NCBI RefSeq assembly: GCF_004153685.1
Contig: NZ_SDQD01000002.1
Span: forward strand, 1 to 64,000
Length of the DNA: 64,000 nt
Origin: Pollutimonas harenae
GTDB lineage: Bacteria > Pseudomonadota > Gammaproteobacteria > Burkholderiales > Burkholderiaceae_B
Direction of reading: 5' to 3'
Part shown: one piece after another, positions 28,933 through 39,610 of the stretch
Layout: every line of letters starts with the position of its first letter
Position numbering within the stretch: position 1 is the first letter of the stretch
Position numbers and translations under genes: made by a program
Notes under the pieces: generated by a model
Database searches by the model: none
Seen by the model: only the letters and a program-made list of their open reading frames with translations
Told to the model about the DNA's origin: nothing

Positions 28933-31900
28933 TCAGTGTTGTGCCGGTTCAAGAAACGTCGCGAGTGCAGCGCCAGTATGTGAAACCGACTTCAAGTCCA
29001 TGACCTGTTCAGGGGATCCTTGTGCCACCAGACGTCCTCCGCCGTTGCCGCCTTCGGGTCCGAGGTCGAGAATCCAGTCGGCTTCTGCGATGATATCCAA
29101 GTTGTGTTCAATGACCAGTACAGTGTTATCGGCATCGACCAGGCGATGCAGGACATGAATCAGTTTTTCAACGTCGGCTGTCGACAGACCCACGGTAGGC
29201 TCATCCAGCACATAGAGCGTGTGGGGAATCCGGGAGGCCCGACCGGTTTTGATCACGCCTTCGGTCAGGCGTGCCTTGGCCAGTTCCGCTACCAGCTTGA
29301 TGCGCTGCGCTTCTCCTCCCGATAAGGTAGGTGAGGGCTGTCCCAGCGTCAGATAGCCCAGACCGACATCCTGCATCAATTGCAAGATGCGCGAAATCCT
29401 GGAATGAGCGGCAAAGAATTCCACGGCTTCGTCCACTTCCATTTTCAGGACTTCGCCGGCGTTCTTGCCACGCCAGGTCACACCCAGCGTGTCGCGGTTG
29501 AAGCGTTCGCCGTTGCAGCCATCGCACAATACCTTAACGTCGGGCAGGAAGCTCATTTCTATGGTTCGCATACCTTGCCCCTCGCAGATGGGGCAGCGGC
29601 CTTCACCGGTGTTGAATGAGAATCTCGCCGCCGTCCAGCCGCGTATCCTGGCTTCGCGCGTGTCGGCAAAGAGCTTGCGCACATCGTCCCAGAAACCTAC
29701 ATAGGTGGCAGGGCAGGAGCGCGGGGTTTTCCCGATAGGCGTCTGGTCTACTTCCAGCACGCGGTCTATGGCTTGCCAGCCGGTCATGCCGGTGCAGCCA
29801 TGCCATGGAGGATCTTTGCGCTGTGATACTGCCTGTGCAAGATTTTCTAGCAGTACGTCACGTGCCAGTGTGGATTTACCGGATCCCGATACGCCGGTGA
29901 CCACGCTCAGGCGCCCGACAGGCAATTGGGCCGTGACATTGTGCAGATTGTGCAGATGGGCGTTTTGTACGGTGATCAGGGCAGTTTCGTCCGTGATGGC
30001 CCGGCGGGCTTGCAAGGGATGTTGCAGGGGTTGCTTCAGGTAGCGGCCTGTGACGGAGGCTGGGCTCTTCATCAGGTCTTCGGCTGTGCCCTGAGCCACC
30101 ACCATGCCACCGCGCGTACCGGCTCCTGGACCTATGTCGATAATGTGCGAGGCCCGTCGTATGGTGTCTTCGTCATGCTCGACCACAACCAATGTATTGC
30201 CGTTGCCTTCCAGCGAGGCCAGGGCATTGAGCAGAATCTGGTTGTCGCGCGAGTGCAGGCCGATAGTGGGTTCGTCGAGTACGTAGCAAACGCCTTGCAG
30301 ATTGGAGCCCAGTTGGGCGGCCAACCGTATGCGCTGTGCTTCACCGCCCGACAGAGTGGGCGCGGCACGGTCCAGCGCCAGGTAGCCCAGGCCGACCTCC
30401 CGCATGAAATTGAGCCTGCCCCTGATTTCGGCAAGAATGTCACGAGTGATTTCGCCTTCGCGTCCGCGGATGATCAGTCCGTCGAAAAAGCTCTGTGCAT
30501 CAGATACCGGCATGGCGGCCAGATCGGCAATAGAGCGCTCGCGCCATAGAAATGCCCGGGAGACCGGGTTGAGGCGTGCGCCATGACAGCTGGAGCAGGT
30601 TTCGGCATGGCCTTCGTACCAGGCGTTCCAGGTGGTTTCCTCCCCCGTCTGTTCGGCGTCGAAGCCCGCCAACTGCAGGCCTGTGCCAAAGCAGCTGTTG
30701 CACCAGCCATGCTTGGAGTTGTAGCTGAACATGCGTGGATCGGGCTCGGGGAAGCTAGTGCCGCAGCTAGGGCAGGCGCGCTTGACTGAAAAATGTCTTT
30801 GCTCGGCCGACGCATTGAGCATGGCGCCGCGGCGCTCGTCCAGACTGCTGGCCTGCGTTGCCGAGATGTCCAGCAATAGGCTCATGGTGCCTTGACCATA
30901 TTCCAGTGCACTGCGCACGGCTTCACGCAGTGCCGCTTCGTCCTTCGGGTCGGCGATCAGATCGGCGACAGGCAGTTCGATAGTGTGCTCTTTGTATCGG
31001 TCCAGTCGTGGCCAGGGAGATACCGGTATGAATTCTCCGTCTACCCGCAGATGTGTATGGCCTTTGCCGGCAGCCCACTTGGCCAGGTCAGTGTAGTAGC
31101 CCTTGCGTGCGCTGACCAGCGGCGCCAGTATGCCTATATGGCGGCCTTTGCAGTCCTTCAGGATCTGGGCAACGATTTGTTCGGCCTTCTGCGGTTCAAC
31201 CGCCACATTGCAGGTGGGGCACATCTGCGTACCCAGCTTGACATACAGCAAGCGCAGAAAGTGATGGATCTCGGTCATGGTGGCAACCGTCGACTTGCGG
31301 CCACCACGGCTGGTGCGCTGTTCGATGGCGACCGTGGGAGGGATGCCATAAATGGCATCCACGTCGGGTTTGCCGGCAGGCTGCACGATGGCACGGGCAT
31401 AGGCATTGAGCGACTCGAGATAGCGGCGTTGCCCTTCATTGAACAGGATGTCGAAGGCCAAAGTGGATTTACCCGAACCCGATACGCCCGTGATCACGGT
31501 AAAGGTATCGTGCGGAATGCTGACATTGATGCCTTTCAGGTTGTGCTCGCGCGCATTGACCAGGTCTATGCTCAGTCCCGGTCCACGCCGATGCCGCAAG
31601 GCTGTTTGCAGGGGTGTACCCGCGGCATCCTGGTAACGCGGCGCGGGCTCGGCCAGTTGCCTGGCCTGCTGTGATTTATCTTCGTAGACAATGGCGCTTG
31701 TGTAGTCGGCCAGCGCTTGTCCGGTGTACGACGCCTTGTTGGACATGAGGTCTTGCGGCGTCCCGACATCGGTGACGCGTCCACCCGCATCACCGCCTTC
31801 TGGCCCGAGGTCTATCAGCCAGTCCGCCGCGCGGATGACGTCCAGGTTGTGCTCGATAATCAGCAGGGAGTGACCGGCTGCCAGTAGCTTGCGGAAGGCA

Positions 31901-34668
31901 CGCATCAGGCGAGCCACATCGTCGAAGTGCAGGCCGGTGGTAGGCTCGTCGAACAGGAACAGGCTGCCTTTCTTGGCAACTTTGGCCGACGAGATACCGC
32001 TGCGTGCCGCAGCCGCCAGATGACCGGCCAGCTTGAGGCGTTGGGCCTCGCCACCCGACAGCGTAGGGACAGGCTGGCCCAGGCGCACATACTCCAGTCC
32101 TACATCGGCCAGTGGGGCCAAAGCCCATTGAACGTCGCGCAGCCCGCTGAAAAAAGCCAGTGCTTCACTGATGGTCATGTCGAGGACTTCATCGATTGAG
32201 GCGCTGCGGCCCAGGTGCTCGACCCGGATTTCCCGTATCTCGGGACGGAAGCGTTTGCCATCGCAATCGGGGCAGCGCAGGTAAACGTCTGACAGGAATT
32301 GCATCTCGACATGTTCAAAGCCGGTGCCGCCGCAGCTTGGGCAGCGTCCATCACCGGTATTGAAACTGAAGGTTCCTGCTGTATAGCCGCGCTCTTTGGA
32401 CATCGGGACCTGGGCAAACAGCTTGCGTATGGCATCGAAGGCGCCAACATAGCTTGCAGGGTTGGAGCGTGCGGTCTTGCCTATGGGTGTTTGGTCCACC
32501 ATGACGACTTCGGCCAATTGCTCCGCACCCAGCAGGTGATCATATTCACCCGGCGCCTCGGTGGGTTTGCCCTGTTGCTTCAGCAGCGCCGGATAGAGCA
32601 CATCCTGGATCAGTGTCGACTTGCCAGAGCCCGATACCCCAGTCACGCACACCAGACGTCCCAACGGTATGGAGATAGACACGTTTTGCAGATTGTTGGC
32701 TCTGGCGCCTTCGAGAATAAGCCGCGGCGTGTTGGCCGCCACGGGCATGGGACGTGGCGCCTCGACGCGCAAGCGGCTGCCCAGGTAGTTGCCTGTCAGT
32801 GTGTCGGCATTACGCAGCTGTGTCGGCGTACCATCGAACACAATCTGGCCGCCGCGCTCGCCAGGACCAGGTCCCATGTCGATGATACGGTCGGCGGCAA
32901 TCATGACCTGAGGATCGTGCTCAACCACCACAAGGGTGTTGCCATTGGCACGCAGGCGGTGCATGACTTCCACGACGCGATGCATGTCGCGTGGGTGCAG
33001 GCCGATGGAGGGCTCATCGAGCACGAATAATGTATTGACCAACGAGGTTCCCAGCGCCGTCGTCAGATTGATGCGCTGGACTTCGCCACCGGATAGGGTG
33101 CGGCTCTGGCGATCCAGTGATAAATAGCCCAGACCCACATCGCACAAGAATTTGAGGCGGGTCCGGACCTCATTGAGCAGCAGCTCAATGGCGGCATCCA
33201 TCTGGGCGCCGAAGCTGATATCCAGAAAATAGTCGCGCACACGACTGATGGGCAGACGCATCAGGTCGTGTATGCCCAGCCCGGGCAAGGCATCAAGCTG
33301 CGCATGAGTCCATTGCGCGTGCACTGGCATGAAGCGAGGGTAGGCGTCGTCGAGGTCTGCAGGTTGCGTGCCCAAGCGCCACAGGGTGGCATCCGGCTTG
33401 AGCCGGGCGCCGCCGCAAGCGGGGCAGGGGGTGTAACTGCGGTATTTTGAAAGCAGCACGCGCACATGCATTTTGTAGGCCCGGGACTCCAGCCAGTCGA
33501 AGAATCGCTGTGCGCCATACCATTGCGTTTTCCAGGCGTTCTGGCCGCCTTTCCAGTCGGGAGTGCCGCCAATCACCCACTGCTTTTCATCTTCCGTCAA
33601 GTCTTGCCACGGGGTGTCGAGGCGTATGCCCGCGACAGGAGCATATTGCTCCATCTCGACCTGACATTCTTTATAACTGTTAGTCTGCCAGGGTTTGATC
33701 GCTCCCTGGCGCAGCGTTTTCTTTTCGTCAGGTACGACCAGGCCATAGTCTATGCCCATGACACGCCCGAAGCCACGGCACGATTCGCAGGCCCCCAAGG
33801 GCGAGTTGAAGGAAAAAGTGCTGGGCAGTGGGGTGCTGTATTCGATATTGCAGGTGGCGCAATGCAAACGATTGCTGAAGCGCCATGTGGTTTCCTGAGC
33901 GCCTTCTGTGTCGGAATCGGCCAGTGCATGAATCGCGATGTGGCCATCGCCCTGCTTCAGAGCTGTATCCAGAGCCTCCATGATGCGTTCAGGTTCGGTG
34001 GTGCTGTAGCGGAACCGGTCCTGTATAACATGCAGCACGCGCAGTTTTTCCGCCTTGGGTACGCGCTTGCCCTTTCCTTTGCCCTTGGCTGGCGCGGGCG
34101 TGTGCAGGCGGGTTTCCTCATGGTGAATGCGTGTATAGCCTTGTTGCTCCAGAAAGCCGCGTACCTCTTCTTCGGTGTAGTTGGCTGGAACGATGATCGG
34201 GAAGGTAACGATCAGGCGTGGATCGCCAGCTTCTGGGGTACGAGCGGCCAACTGCTGCTGTATGGATTGTGCATCGTCGCGCTGCACGCGCTGGCCGCAG
34301 CACTGGCAATATAGTCGGCCCAACCGTGCAAACAGCAATTTCAAGTGATCGTTCAGCTCAGTCATGGTACCCACTGTGCTGCGCGAATTACGCACCGGAT
34401 TGACCTGGTCGATGGCGATGGCGGGCAATATGCCCTCGATGCGCTCGACCTGAGGCTTGTCCATGCGGTCGAGAAACTGCCGGGCGTAGGGTGAGAAAGT
34501 CTCTACGTAGCGGCGTTGGCCTTCGGCATATAGGGTATCGAAAGCCAGTGAACTTTTACCGGACCCGGAAACGCCCGTCACGACCAGCAACTCGCCGGTA
34601 TTGACGGAAACGTCAAGATTCTTGAGATTGTTTTGGCGTGCGCCGAAAATGCGGATATGTGAGCTCAT
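28933..34668 (-). CDS. uvrA: double-length UvrA (tandem excinuclease ABC subunit A paralogue)
   Basis: A 1911-residue protein, twice the usual 940. Four P-loops of the form Gly-Val-Ser-Gly-Ser-Gly-Lys-Ser are spaced at about residues 30, 673, 1057 and 1586, and four ABC signatures Leu-Ser-Gly-Gly-Glu follow, so two complete UvrA units are joined head to tail. Cys-X2-Cys pairs of zinc modules are kept in both halves. UvrA recognises DNA damage as a dimer and loads UvrB; this chain looks like a covalent dimer. The two halves are not identical, so the duplication is old. Start at the Met of Met-Ser-Ser-His-Ile-Arg; the open frame continues upstream through the divergent small gene. pabB follows directly. 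Whether it replaces or supplements a normal UvrA cannot be told here. Confidence 0.92.
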   Translation of the reverse strand: MSSHIRIFGARQNNLKNLDVSVNTGELLVVTGVSGSGKSSLAFDTLYAEGQRRYVETFSPYARQFLDRMDKPQVERIEGILPAIAIDQVNPVRNSRSTVGTMTELNDHLKLLFARLGRLYCQCCGQRVQRDDAQSIQQQLAARTPEAGDPRLIVTFPIIVPANYTEEEVRGFLEQQGYTRIHHEETRLHTPAPAKGKGKGKRVPKAEKLRVLHVIQDRFRYSTTEPERIMEALDTALKQGDGHIAIHALADSDTEGAQETTWRFSNRLHCATCNIEYSTPLPSTFSFNSPLGACESCRGFGRVMGIDYGLVVPDEKKTLRQGAIKPWQTNSYKECQVEMEQYAPVAGIRLDTPWQDLTEDEKQWVIGGTPDWKGGQNAWKTQWYGAQRFFDWLESRAYKMHVRVLLSKYRSYTPCPACGGARLKPDATLWRLGTQPADLDDAYPRFMPVHAQWTHAQLDALPGLGIHDLMRLPISRVRDYFLDISFGAQMDAAIELLLNEVRTRLKFLCDVGLGYLSLDRQSRTLSGGEVQRINLTTALGTSLVNTLFVLDEPSIGLHPRDMHRVVEVMHRLRANGNTLVVVEHDPQVMIAADRIIDMGPGPGERGGQIVFDGTPTQLRNADTLTGNYLGSRLRVEAPRPMPVAANTPRLILEGARANNLQNVSISIPLGRLVCVTGVSGSGKSTLIQDVLYPALLKQQGKPTEAPGEYDHLLGAEQLAEVVMVDQTPIGKTARSNPASYVGAFDAIRKLFAQVPMSKERGYTAGTFSFNTGDGRCPSCGGTGFEHVEMQFLSDVYLRCPDCDGKRFRPEIREIRVEHLGRSASIDEVLDMTISEALAFFSGLRDVQWALAPLADVGLEYVRLGQPVPTLSGGEAQRLKLAGHLAAAARSGISSAKVAKKGSLFLFDEPTTGLHFDDVARLMRAFRKLLAAGHSLLIIEHNLDVIRAADWLIDLGPEGGDAGGRVTDVGTPQDLMSNKASYTGQALADYTSAIVYEDKSQQARQLAEPAPRYQDAAGTPLQTALRHRRGPGLSIDLVNAREHNLKGINVSIPHDTFTVITGVSGSGKSTLAFDILFNEGQRRYLESLNAYARAIVQPAGKPDVDAIYGIPPTVAIEQRTSRGGRKSTVATMTEIHHFLRLLYVKLGTQMCPTCNVAVEPQKAEQIVAQILKDCKGRHIGILAPLVSARKGYYTDLAKWAAGKGHTHLRVDGEFIPVSPWPRLDRYKEHTIELPVADLIADPKDEAALREAVRSALEYGQGTMSLLLDISATQASSLDERRGAMLNASAEQRHFSVKRACPSCGTSFPEPDPRMFSYNSKHGWCNSCFGTGLQLAGFDAEQTGEETTWNAWYEGHAETCSSCHGARLNPVSRAFLWRERSIADLAAMPVSDAQSFFDGLIIRGREGEITRDILAEIRGRLNFMREVGLGYLALDRAAPTLSGGEAQRIRLAAQLGSNLQGVCYVLDEPTIGLHSRDNQILLNALASLEGNGNTLVVVEHDEDTIRRASHIIDIGPGAGTRGGMVVAQGTAEDLMKSPASVTGRYLKQPLQHPLQARRAITDETALITVQNAHLHNLHNVTAQLPVGRLSVVTGVSGSGKSTLARDVLLENLAQAVSQRKDPPWHGCTGMTGWQAIDRVLEVDQTPIGKTPRSCPATYVGFWDDVRKLFADTREARIRGWTAARFSFNTGEGRCPICEGQGMRTIEMSFLPDVKVLCDGCNGERFNRDTLGVTWRGKNAGEVLKMEVDEAVEFFAAHSRISRILQLMQDVGLGYLTLGQPSPTLSGGEAQRIKLVAELAKARLTEGVIKTGRASRIPHTLYVLDEPTVGLSTADVEKLIHVLHRLVDADNTVLVIEHNLDIIAEADWILDLGPEGGNGGGRLVAQGSPEQVMDLKSVSHTGAALATFLEPAQH

Positions 34669-34715
34669 GTCGCTATGATAATCGTTCTTCCACGGGTGTC
34701 CTGGCATCCTTTGTT

Positions 34716-34744
34716 TTGTGAATGTGGCCGGTTTTTGGTAGAAT
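34716..34744 (+). promoter_or_regulatory. sigma-70-type promoter for the small basic protein
   Basis: TTGTGA at 34716-34721 and TAGAAT at 34739-34744, separated by exactly 17 bases, match the -35 and -10 boxes well. They lie 66 bases upstream of the ATG at 34811 and there is no other gene on this strand for them to serve first. Confidence 0.7.
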
Positions 34745-34810
34745 GCCGGGTTACCTGAATTTTTGGGCCCGCGGCTTTGCGTGCCTACTATGCACAGATC
34801 GGAGATCAAC

Positions 34811-34939
34811 ATGGCAGAAATCAAACGTACGCGACGCAACACCCTCGAACGCCGTTGCCTGGGCAAGGCTTTCAAGCGCCTTTTCGTGCGCTCGCCCAAA
34901 GGCATTTTCAAAATGCTCGAAAAGGTCAAGCGCGTTTAA
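34811..34939 (+). CDS. small, very basic protein of unknown function (42 residues)
   Basis: An ATG with a GGAG ribosome-binding site 7 bases ahead opens a 42-codon frame ending TAA. About 40 percent of the residues are Lys or Arg, with a hydrophobic-basic repeat in the second half (Phe-Lys-Arg-Leu-Phe, Ile-Phe-Lys-Met-Leu), which suggests binding to RNA, ribosomes or an acidic surface. A good promoter lies upstream and a terminator downstream, so it is a complete stand-alone transcription unit, divergent from uvrA. I do not recognise the family; it is not ribosomal protein S21 or L36 by sequence. Confidence 0.72.
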   Translation: MAEIKRTRRNTLERRCLGKAFKRLFVRSPKGIFKMLEKVKRV

Positions 34940-35010
34940 GCGGCTTAATCAGTAACGGCCTGTAATGGCCTGCCAGACTGCCTGGTATCAATACGTAAGT
35001 CTGGCAAATA

Positions 35011-35043
35011 ATCCGCAGATCCAGGGTCTGTGGATTTTTTTTG
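35011..35043 (+). terminator. rho-independent terminator after the small basic protein gene
   Basis: A 9-base-pair stem (ATCCGCAGA / TCTGTGGAT, one G-T pair) with a 7-base loop is followed by a run of eight T. It ends the small gene's transcript before the glycosyltransferase. Confidence 0.87.
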
Positions 35044-35086
35044 TCCTATGATAGGCTGATTGAAGTAGGGGAATAAAGAAGGTCGT

Positions 35087-36034
35087 ATGTCCACTTGGCG
35101 CCATCTTTTTACGGTTGTCACACCAACCTATAACAGAGCCCATACTCTTGAGCGGGTGTATCTGTCTTTGGGGGAACAGTCGTTCCAGGATTTCGAGTGG
35201 GTCATTGTTGACGATGGCTCTACCGACAATACCCAAGAGGTGGTCATGGGGTGGCAACAAGAAGCCAGTTTTCCCATCCACTACGTGTGGCAAGAAAATC
35301 AGCATAAAAAAACCGCATTCAACCGTGGCGTCAACAAAGCCAGCGGTGAGCTTGTCGTGGCACTAGACAGCGACGATAGCCTGGATACCAATGCCTTATA
35401 CGCCATGGCGACCGCCTGGCGCGATATTCCCCTTGCGGACCGTGACCGATTTGTAGCAATCACAGGGCTGTGCGCGCGACCCAATGGGCATATTGTGGGT
35501 GATATGTACCCGCGCGACCTGCTCGACGCGTCGTCGCTCGACATGACATTCAAGTACCATGTCAAGGGTGAGAAATTCGGCTGCCTGCGCACTGATGTAC
35601 TGCGCATGTTTCCCTTTCCCGAGGAAATCGTCGGTTTTGTACCCGAAAGCCTGGTATGGCGAGCCATTGCCCGTGCCGGTTACCTCACGCGCTTCGTCAA
35701 CCAGGTGTTCAGGGTTTATCACGAAAGCGACGATGCTCTGTCCAGGCAGGGCAGGGATGGCCAGGAACATGCACTGGGCTTGTGGTTGCTGGCGCATGAT
35801 ACTGTCGTCGAGTGTTTGCCATGGTTCCGGTACAAGCCGCAGGCTTTTCTGATGGCGGCAGTGCGTTATACACGTTTTTCATTGCACCTCAGGCACAACA
35901 GGCAGGCCCTGCCGGCGGGACGCGAATTGAAGGGCTGGGCTTCACGCATGCTGGTTGGCACGATGTGGCCGCTGGGTTTGCTGCTTTACCTGCGCGACCG
36001 ATTCCTGCGCAGTCCGGCGCGCCATCGGGCTTGA
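35087..36034 (+). CDS. family 2 glycosyltransferase
   Basis: A 315-residue GT-A fold enzyme. The N-terminal Thr-Pro-Thr-Tyr-Asn-Arg-Ala and Val-Asp-Asp-Gly-Ser-Thr-Asp-Asn-Thr bind the nucleotide sugar, and Ala-Leu-Asp-Ser-Asp-Asp near residue 92 is the metal-binding Asp-X-Asp. There is no membrane segment until a hydrophobic stretch near residues 288-300. The acceptor is unknown; it is a single gene with no surface polysaccharide cluster around it. Confidence 0.9.
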   Translation: MSTWRHLFTVVTPTYNRAHTLERVYLSLGEQSFQDFEWVIVDDGSTDNTQEVVMGWQQEASFPIHYVWQENQHKKTAFNRGVNKASGELVVALDSDDSLDTNALYAMATAWRDIPLADRDRFVAITGLCARPNGHIVGDMYPRDLLDASSLDMTFKYHVKGEKFGCLRTDVLRMFPFPEEIVGFVPESLVWRAIARAGYLTRFVNQVFRVYHESDDALSRQGRDGQEHALGLWLLAHDTVVECLPWFRYKPQAFLMAAVRYTRFSLHLRHNRQALPAGRELKGWASRMLVGTMWPLGLLLYLRDRFLRSPARHRA

Positions 36035-36046
36035 ACGGATGCCTTC

Positions 36047-36547
36047 TTAGTGCAGTGTTCGCGGTTCGACTGAACCATCGAGATCAGGCAGGCCGTCATC
36101 TTCGTCGTCATCCTCATCATTTGTGTCGTTGTCGGCAGCATCGTCGATCATGATGAATGGAAGAATGTCTTGCAGCTTGTCTGCCCAGGCGACTTCGTCG
36201 CCTTCTTGATCAACCTTGATATAGCGCACGCCTTCAAGATCAGAGAGCTGTATGGCCCAGAGGTATTCGCAATCGTAGACTTCGTCATCGCTGATGGTCA
36301 TGCCGCCCGTGTTGCCGACGTAACGGGCGCCGGCACCACCGATCTGGACTAATACGTAGTCGTCGGGGTTGTCCTGGACATCGAGTGGTATGGCGAAGAT
36401 GACCCATTCGAAGCCTGTTTCCTGGGCGTCCATGATTTCAGCCAGCACAGGCTTGCCCATATACGCGCTTAGGGCATCGGCGGTGCGGCCCAGTAAATCG
36501 AGTTCTTCGGCAGTGAAGACGAGGGGAGACGTTTCTTCTTTGGACAT
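36047..36547 (-). CDS. acidic conserved-looking protein of unknown function
   Basis: A 166-residue cytoplasmic protein I do not recognise. It has a globular N-terminal part with predicted alternating strands (Phe-Glu-Trp-Val-Ile-Phe-Ala-Ile; Tyr-Val-Leu-Val-Gln-Ile-Gly-Gly) and ends in a low-complexity tail of Asp, Glu and Asn at about residues 135-158. The tail would be disordered. It is convergent with the glycosyltransferase and divergent from ettA. Codon use resembles the neighbours, so it is likely a real gene. Confidence 0.7.
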   Translation of the reverse strand: MSKEETSPLVFTAEELDLLGRTADALSAYMGKPVLAEIMDAQETGFEWVIFAIPLDVQDNPDDYVLVQIGGAGARYVGNTGGMTISDDEVYDCEYLWAIQLSDLEGVRYIKVDQEGDEVAWADKLQDILPFIMIDDAADNDTNDEDDDEDDGLPDLDGSVEPRTLH

Positions 36548-36664
36548 GGCGACCGTCGGGGCTCCTTTAGCAGTGTTGACAGGGCCTGGGTGGACCTTTC
36601 ATTTTAACCGCCTACAATCACATATTCAGAAGTTTTCCGCTTTTTATTCTAGATCTTGCTTGTT

Positions 36665-38338
36665 ATGGCCCAATACGTATATACGATGAACCGGGTTGGC
36701 AAAATTGTGCCACCCAAACGCCAGATTCTGCGCGATATATCCCTGTCTTTTTTCCCTGGTGCAAAAATTGGCGTGCTGGGCCTGAATGGCTCAGGCAAGT
36801 CGACCTTGCTCAAGATCATGGCGGGTATCGACCGCGAGATCGAGGGCGAAGCCATACCCATGCCAGGGCTCAATATCGGTTATCTGCCACAAGAGCCCGT
36901 CCTGAATCCCGACCACACGGTGCGCCAGTCGGTGGAGGAGGGGCTGGGTGAGTTATTCAGCGCACGCAAGCGGCTGGAAGAGGTCTATGCTGCCTACTCC
37001 GAACCAGATGCCGATTTCGATCAGCTGGCCACCGAGCAGGCCGAGCTTGAAGCCGTTATTGCAGCCGCAGCCTCCAGTGGCGCCGACGATATCGAGCATC
37101 AAATGGAAATTGCGGCAGATGCCCTGCGTCTGCCGCCATGGGATGCAGTTATTGGCAATCTGTCGGGAGGCGAGAAGCGCCGTGTAGCGTTGTGCCGTCT
37201 ATTGTTGTCCAAACCCGACATGCTGTTGCTCGATGAGCCAACCAACCACCTTGATGCGGAAAGCGTTGAGTGGCTGGAGCAGTTTCTGCGCAAATTTCCG
37301 GGTACGGTTGTAGGCGTCACCCACGACCGCTACTTCCTCGATAACGCCGCAGAGTGGATACTTGAACTCGACCGGGGGCATGGTATTCCCTGGAAGGGCA
37401 ACTATAGTTCCTGGCTCGAGCAAAAAGACGATCGTCTTAAGCAGGAAGAGGCCTCAGAATCGGCCCGGCAACGCACTATCAGGAAAGAGCTGGAGTGGGT
37501 CAGACAAAATCCCAAAGGCCGGCAAGCCAAGGCCAAGGCCAGGCTGGCACGATTCGAAGAGCTGTCGTCCCACGAGTACCAGAAGCGTAATGAAACCCAG
37601 GAGATTTTCATTCCTGTCGCCGAACGCCTGGGCAACGAAGTGATTGAGTTCGAGAATGTCAGCAAGGGCTATGGTGACCGGCTGTTGATCGATAACGTCA
37701 GCTTCAAGATTCCGGCTGGTGCAATCGTAGGCATTATCGGGCCAAACGGCGCCGGTAAGTCGACGCTGTTTCGCATGATTGCCGGACAAGAGCAGCCTGA
37801 CAGCGGGACGGTCAAAATAGGGCAGACGGTCAAACTGGCTTTTGTCGACCAGTCACGCGAGTCATTGCCCGATGACAAAACCGTATTCGACGCTATTTCC
37901 GACGGCGCTGACCTGCTGACGGTAGGGCGCTTCGAAATGCCGTCGCGCGCCTATTTGGGACGTTTCAACTTCAAGGGCGGTGACCAGAACAAGCAGGTGG
38001 GCAAGCTGTCAGGGGGTGAACGCGGCCGGCTGCATCTGGCCAAGACGCTGATTGCCGGCGGCAATGTACTGCTGCTTGACGAGCCGTCCAACGATCTGGA
38101 CGTTGAAACCTTGCGCGCGCTCGAAGATGCTTTGCTGGAGTTTGCGGGCAGCGTTATGGTCATCAGTCACGACCGGTGGTTCCTGGATCGTATTGCAACG
38201 CATATACTGGCATTCGAAGGTGATTCCGAAGTAGTCTTCTTCGATGGCAACTACCAGGAATATGAAGCCGACAAGGTGCGGCGCCTGGGCGAAGAAGGTG
38301 CCAAACCCAAGCGCTTGCGCTATAAGGCGCTTAAATAA
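36665..38338 (+). CDS. ettA: energy-dependent translational throttle protein EttA (ABC-F ATPase)
   Basis: A 557-residue ABC-F protein that binds the ribosomal E site and gates the first elongation steps according to ATP/ADP. Two ABC cassettes are seen: P-loops Gly-Leu-Asn-Gly-Ser-Gly-Lys-Ser and Gly-Pro-Asn-Gly-Ala-Gly-Lys-Ser, signatures Leu-Ser-Gly-Gly-Glu-Lys-Arg and Leu-Ser-Gly-Gly-Glu-Arg-Gly. Between them is the basic linker around residues 255-305. The C-terminal Pro-Lys-Arg-Leu-Arg-Tyr-Lys and overall length match EttA rather than Uup or YheS. Start at the ATG at 36665. Confidence 0.94.
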   Translation: MAQYVYTMNRVGKIVPPKRQILRDISLSFFPGAKIGVLGLNGSGKSTLLKIMAGIDREIEGEAIPMPGLNIGYLPQEPVLNPDHTVRQSVEEGLGELFSARKRLEEVYAAYSEPDADFDQLATEQAELEAVIAAAASSGADDIEHQMEIAADALRLPPWDAVIGNLSGGEKRRVALCRLLLSKPDMLLLDEPTNHLDAESVEWLEQFLRKFPGTVVGVTHDRYFLDNAAEWILELDRGHGIPWKGNYSSWLEQKDDRLKQEEASESARQRTIRKELEWVRQNPKGRQAKAKARLARFEELSSHEYQKRNETQEIFIPVAERLGNEVIEFENVSKGYGDRLLIDNVSFKIPAGAIVGIIGPNGAGKSTLFRMIAGQEQPDSGTVKIGQTVKLAFVDQSRESLPDDKTVFDAISDGADLLTVGRFEMPSRAYLGRFNFKGGDQNKQVGKLSGGERGRLHLAKTLIAGGNVLLLDEPSNDLDVETLRALEDALLEFAGSVMVISHDRWFLDRIATHILAFEGDSEVVFFDGNYQEYEADKVRRLGEEGAKPKRLRYKALK

Positions 38339-38361
38339 GGCCGTGGCCTGACGGAGCGATC

Positions 38362-38904
38362 ATGCCTACCCTGAGCACGCACGACACGATGGTGTTGCTG
38401 GTTGACATGCAAACCGGGCTGTTGCCTGCCATAGCCAATCATCAGGCGCTGGTGCATACGGCTGCCAGCTTGCTTCAGGCGGCTCAACTGTTGGGTGTGC
38501 CCGTCATCGCCACCGAGCATTTTGCTGAAAAAATAGGCCCCACCGACCCAGCGCTGCGGCGCTGGGTCGACCACGTCATTCATAAACGACACTTCAACGC
38601 CGCCCGTGAGTCTCATTTTTTACCGGAGTTGCCGCGTCGCCGCGAAAAAGTGTTGTTGCTAGGCACCGAGGCTCATGTCTGTGTGTTACAAACTGGCCTT
38701 GGCCTGGTCGATGTGGGTTTGCAGCCCATCCTGGTGACCGACTGCAGCGGATCCCGCCATATTGATGACCATGCTGCGGCGTGTGCACGCTGGGACCATT
38801 ACGGGCTCGAGCGGATCAGTGCCGAAATGGCCATGTTTGAATGGATGGAATCACCCGCACATCCTCAGTTCAAAGAGGTGCTGGCGCTGATCAAGGCGCT
38901 ATAG
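38362..38904 (+). CDS. isochorismatase-family hydrolase (YcaC-like)
   Basis: A 180-residue cysteine hydrolase. The catalytic triad is visible as Asp in Leu-Val-Asp-Met-Gln near residue 14, Lys in His-Lys-Arg-His-Phe near 75, and Cys in Gly-Thr-Glu-Ala-His-Val-Cys-Val near 112. The pattern fits the YcaC-type group of unknown substrate rather than true isochorismatase or nicotinamidase. It begins 23 bases after ettA and may share its transcript. Confidence 0.88.
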   Translation: MPTLSTHDTMVLLVDMQTGLLPAIANHQALVHTAASLLQAAQLLGVPVIATEHFAEKIGPTDPALRRWVDHVIHKRHFNAARESHFLPELPRRREKVLLLGTEAHVCVLQTGLGLVDVGLQPILVTDCSGSRHIDDHAAACARWDHYGLERISAEMAMFEWMESPAHPQFKEVLALIKAL

Positions 38905-39031
38905 CCGACGCGCCTCACTTTCTACCTCGAAACATTTGTTGCGCAAGTTCACAAGGCGGTACCTCCTGCCATGCTTGATAGCCTGGAATAGGCTACTTTA
39001 AGGTCATGCATGCAACATCTGGAGGTAAAGA

Positions 39032-39256
39032 ATGAAAGCAGCAACATTAGGCAAACTGGGTGCCATCGGCTTACTGACTTTAGTCATGAGCGGTTGTTCC
39101 TCATGGGACAACATGAGTCATCGCCAGAAGAGTACCGTTACCGGCGCAGGCCTTGGTGGTGTCGCCGGTGCTGTGTTGACCGGCGGTGGCATACTGGGCA
39201 CCGTGGGTGGTGCAGCCATAGGCGGCGTCATTGGTGACCAGGTAGGCAAGAACTGA
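39032..39256 (+). CDS. small glycine-zipper lipoprotein (OsmB-like)
   Basis: A 74-residue precursor with a hydrophobic signal sequence and lipobox Leu-Val-Met-Ser-Gly-Cys, Cys22 being the lipidation site. The mature part is mostly a glycine-zipper membrane segment (repeated Gly-X3-Gly with Ala and Val), as in OsmB and related stress-linked outer-membrane lipoproteins. It has an excellent ribosome-binding site (GGAGG) and its own terminator, so it is monocistronic and probably well expressed. Confidence 0.87.
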   Translation: MKAATLGKLGAIGLLTLVMSGCSSWDNMSHRQKSTVTGAGLGGVAGAVLTGGGILGTVGGAAIGGVIGDQVGKN

Positions 39257-39314
39257 TAACCTGATTGCAGGGCTTTGCCTTGCACTACCCTCGAAAAATG
39301 TCTTCTCCGTATTA

Positions 39315-39350
39315 AACCCCAGGTAGCCAGGCTCCTGGGGTTCTTTTTTT
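39315..39350 (+). terminator. rho-independent terminator after the lipoprotein gene
   Basis: A 9-base-pair perfect stem (AACCCCAGG / CCTGGGGTT) with a 10-base loop and a run of seven T. The T run reaches the stop codon of the convergent minE, so the same hairpin may also stop the min transcript, though its T run on that side is weaker. Confidence 0.88.
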
Positions 39351-39609
39351 AGCGTACTTCGGCTTGAGGCATTTCAATCTTGACTTCAAGAATCTCGAGT
39401 GAGTCCTGGCGTTCGAGATTGACCTTGATGTCGTCTGGATTGATCTTGACGTAACGCGAGATCACCTCGACCAGCTCTTTTTGCAATTGAGGCAGATAGT
39501 CGGGGGTAACACCATCACCCCTTTCATTGATCAGGATCAGTTGCAGGCGATCACGCGCGACGCTGGCGGAAGTCTTCTTCTGGCCACGAAAAAAGGAAAG
39601 CAGGGACAT
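39349..39609 (-). CDS. minE: cell division topological specificity factor MinE
   Basis: An 86-residue protein that drives MinD off the membrane and so sets up pole-to-pole oscillation. The N-terminal Met-Ser-Leu-Leu-Ser-Phe-Phe is the membrane-sensing helix, Arg-Asp-Arg-Leu-Gln-Leu-Ile-Leu the MinD-binding segment, and the C-terminal half the dimerisation domain. Start at the internal ATG one base after the minD stop; the longer open frame is a shadow of minD. Confidence 0.95.
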   Translation of the reverse strand: MSLLSFFRGQKKTSASVARDRLQLILINERGDGVTPDYLPQLQKELVEVISRYVKINPDDIKVNLERQDSLEILEVKIEMPQAEVR

Positions 39610-39610
39610 A

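Noticed and set aside
29020-34314. Several plus-strand open frames inside uvrA, the longest at 33466-34314
   Set aside because: Shadow frames of the uvrA coding strand; no ribosome-binding sites and no recognisable domains.
34669-34929. Upstream extension of the UvrA reading frame by 87 codons
   Set aside because: It would run antisense through the small basic gene and its promoter; UvrA homology begins at the Met at 34668.
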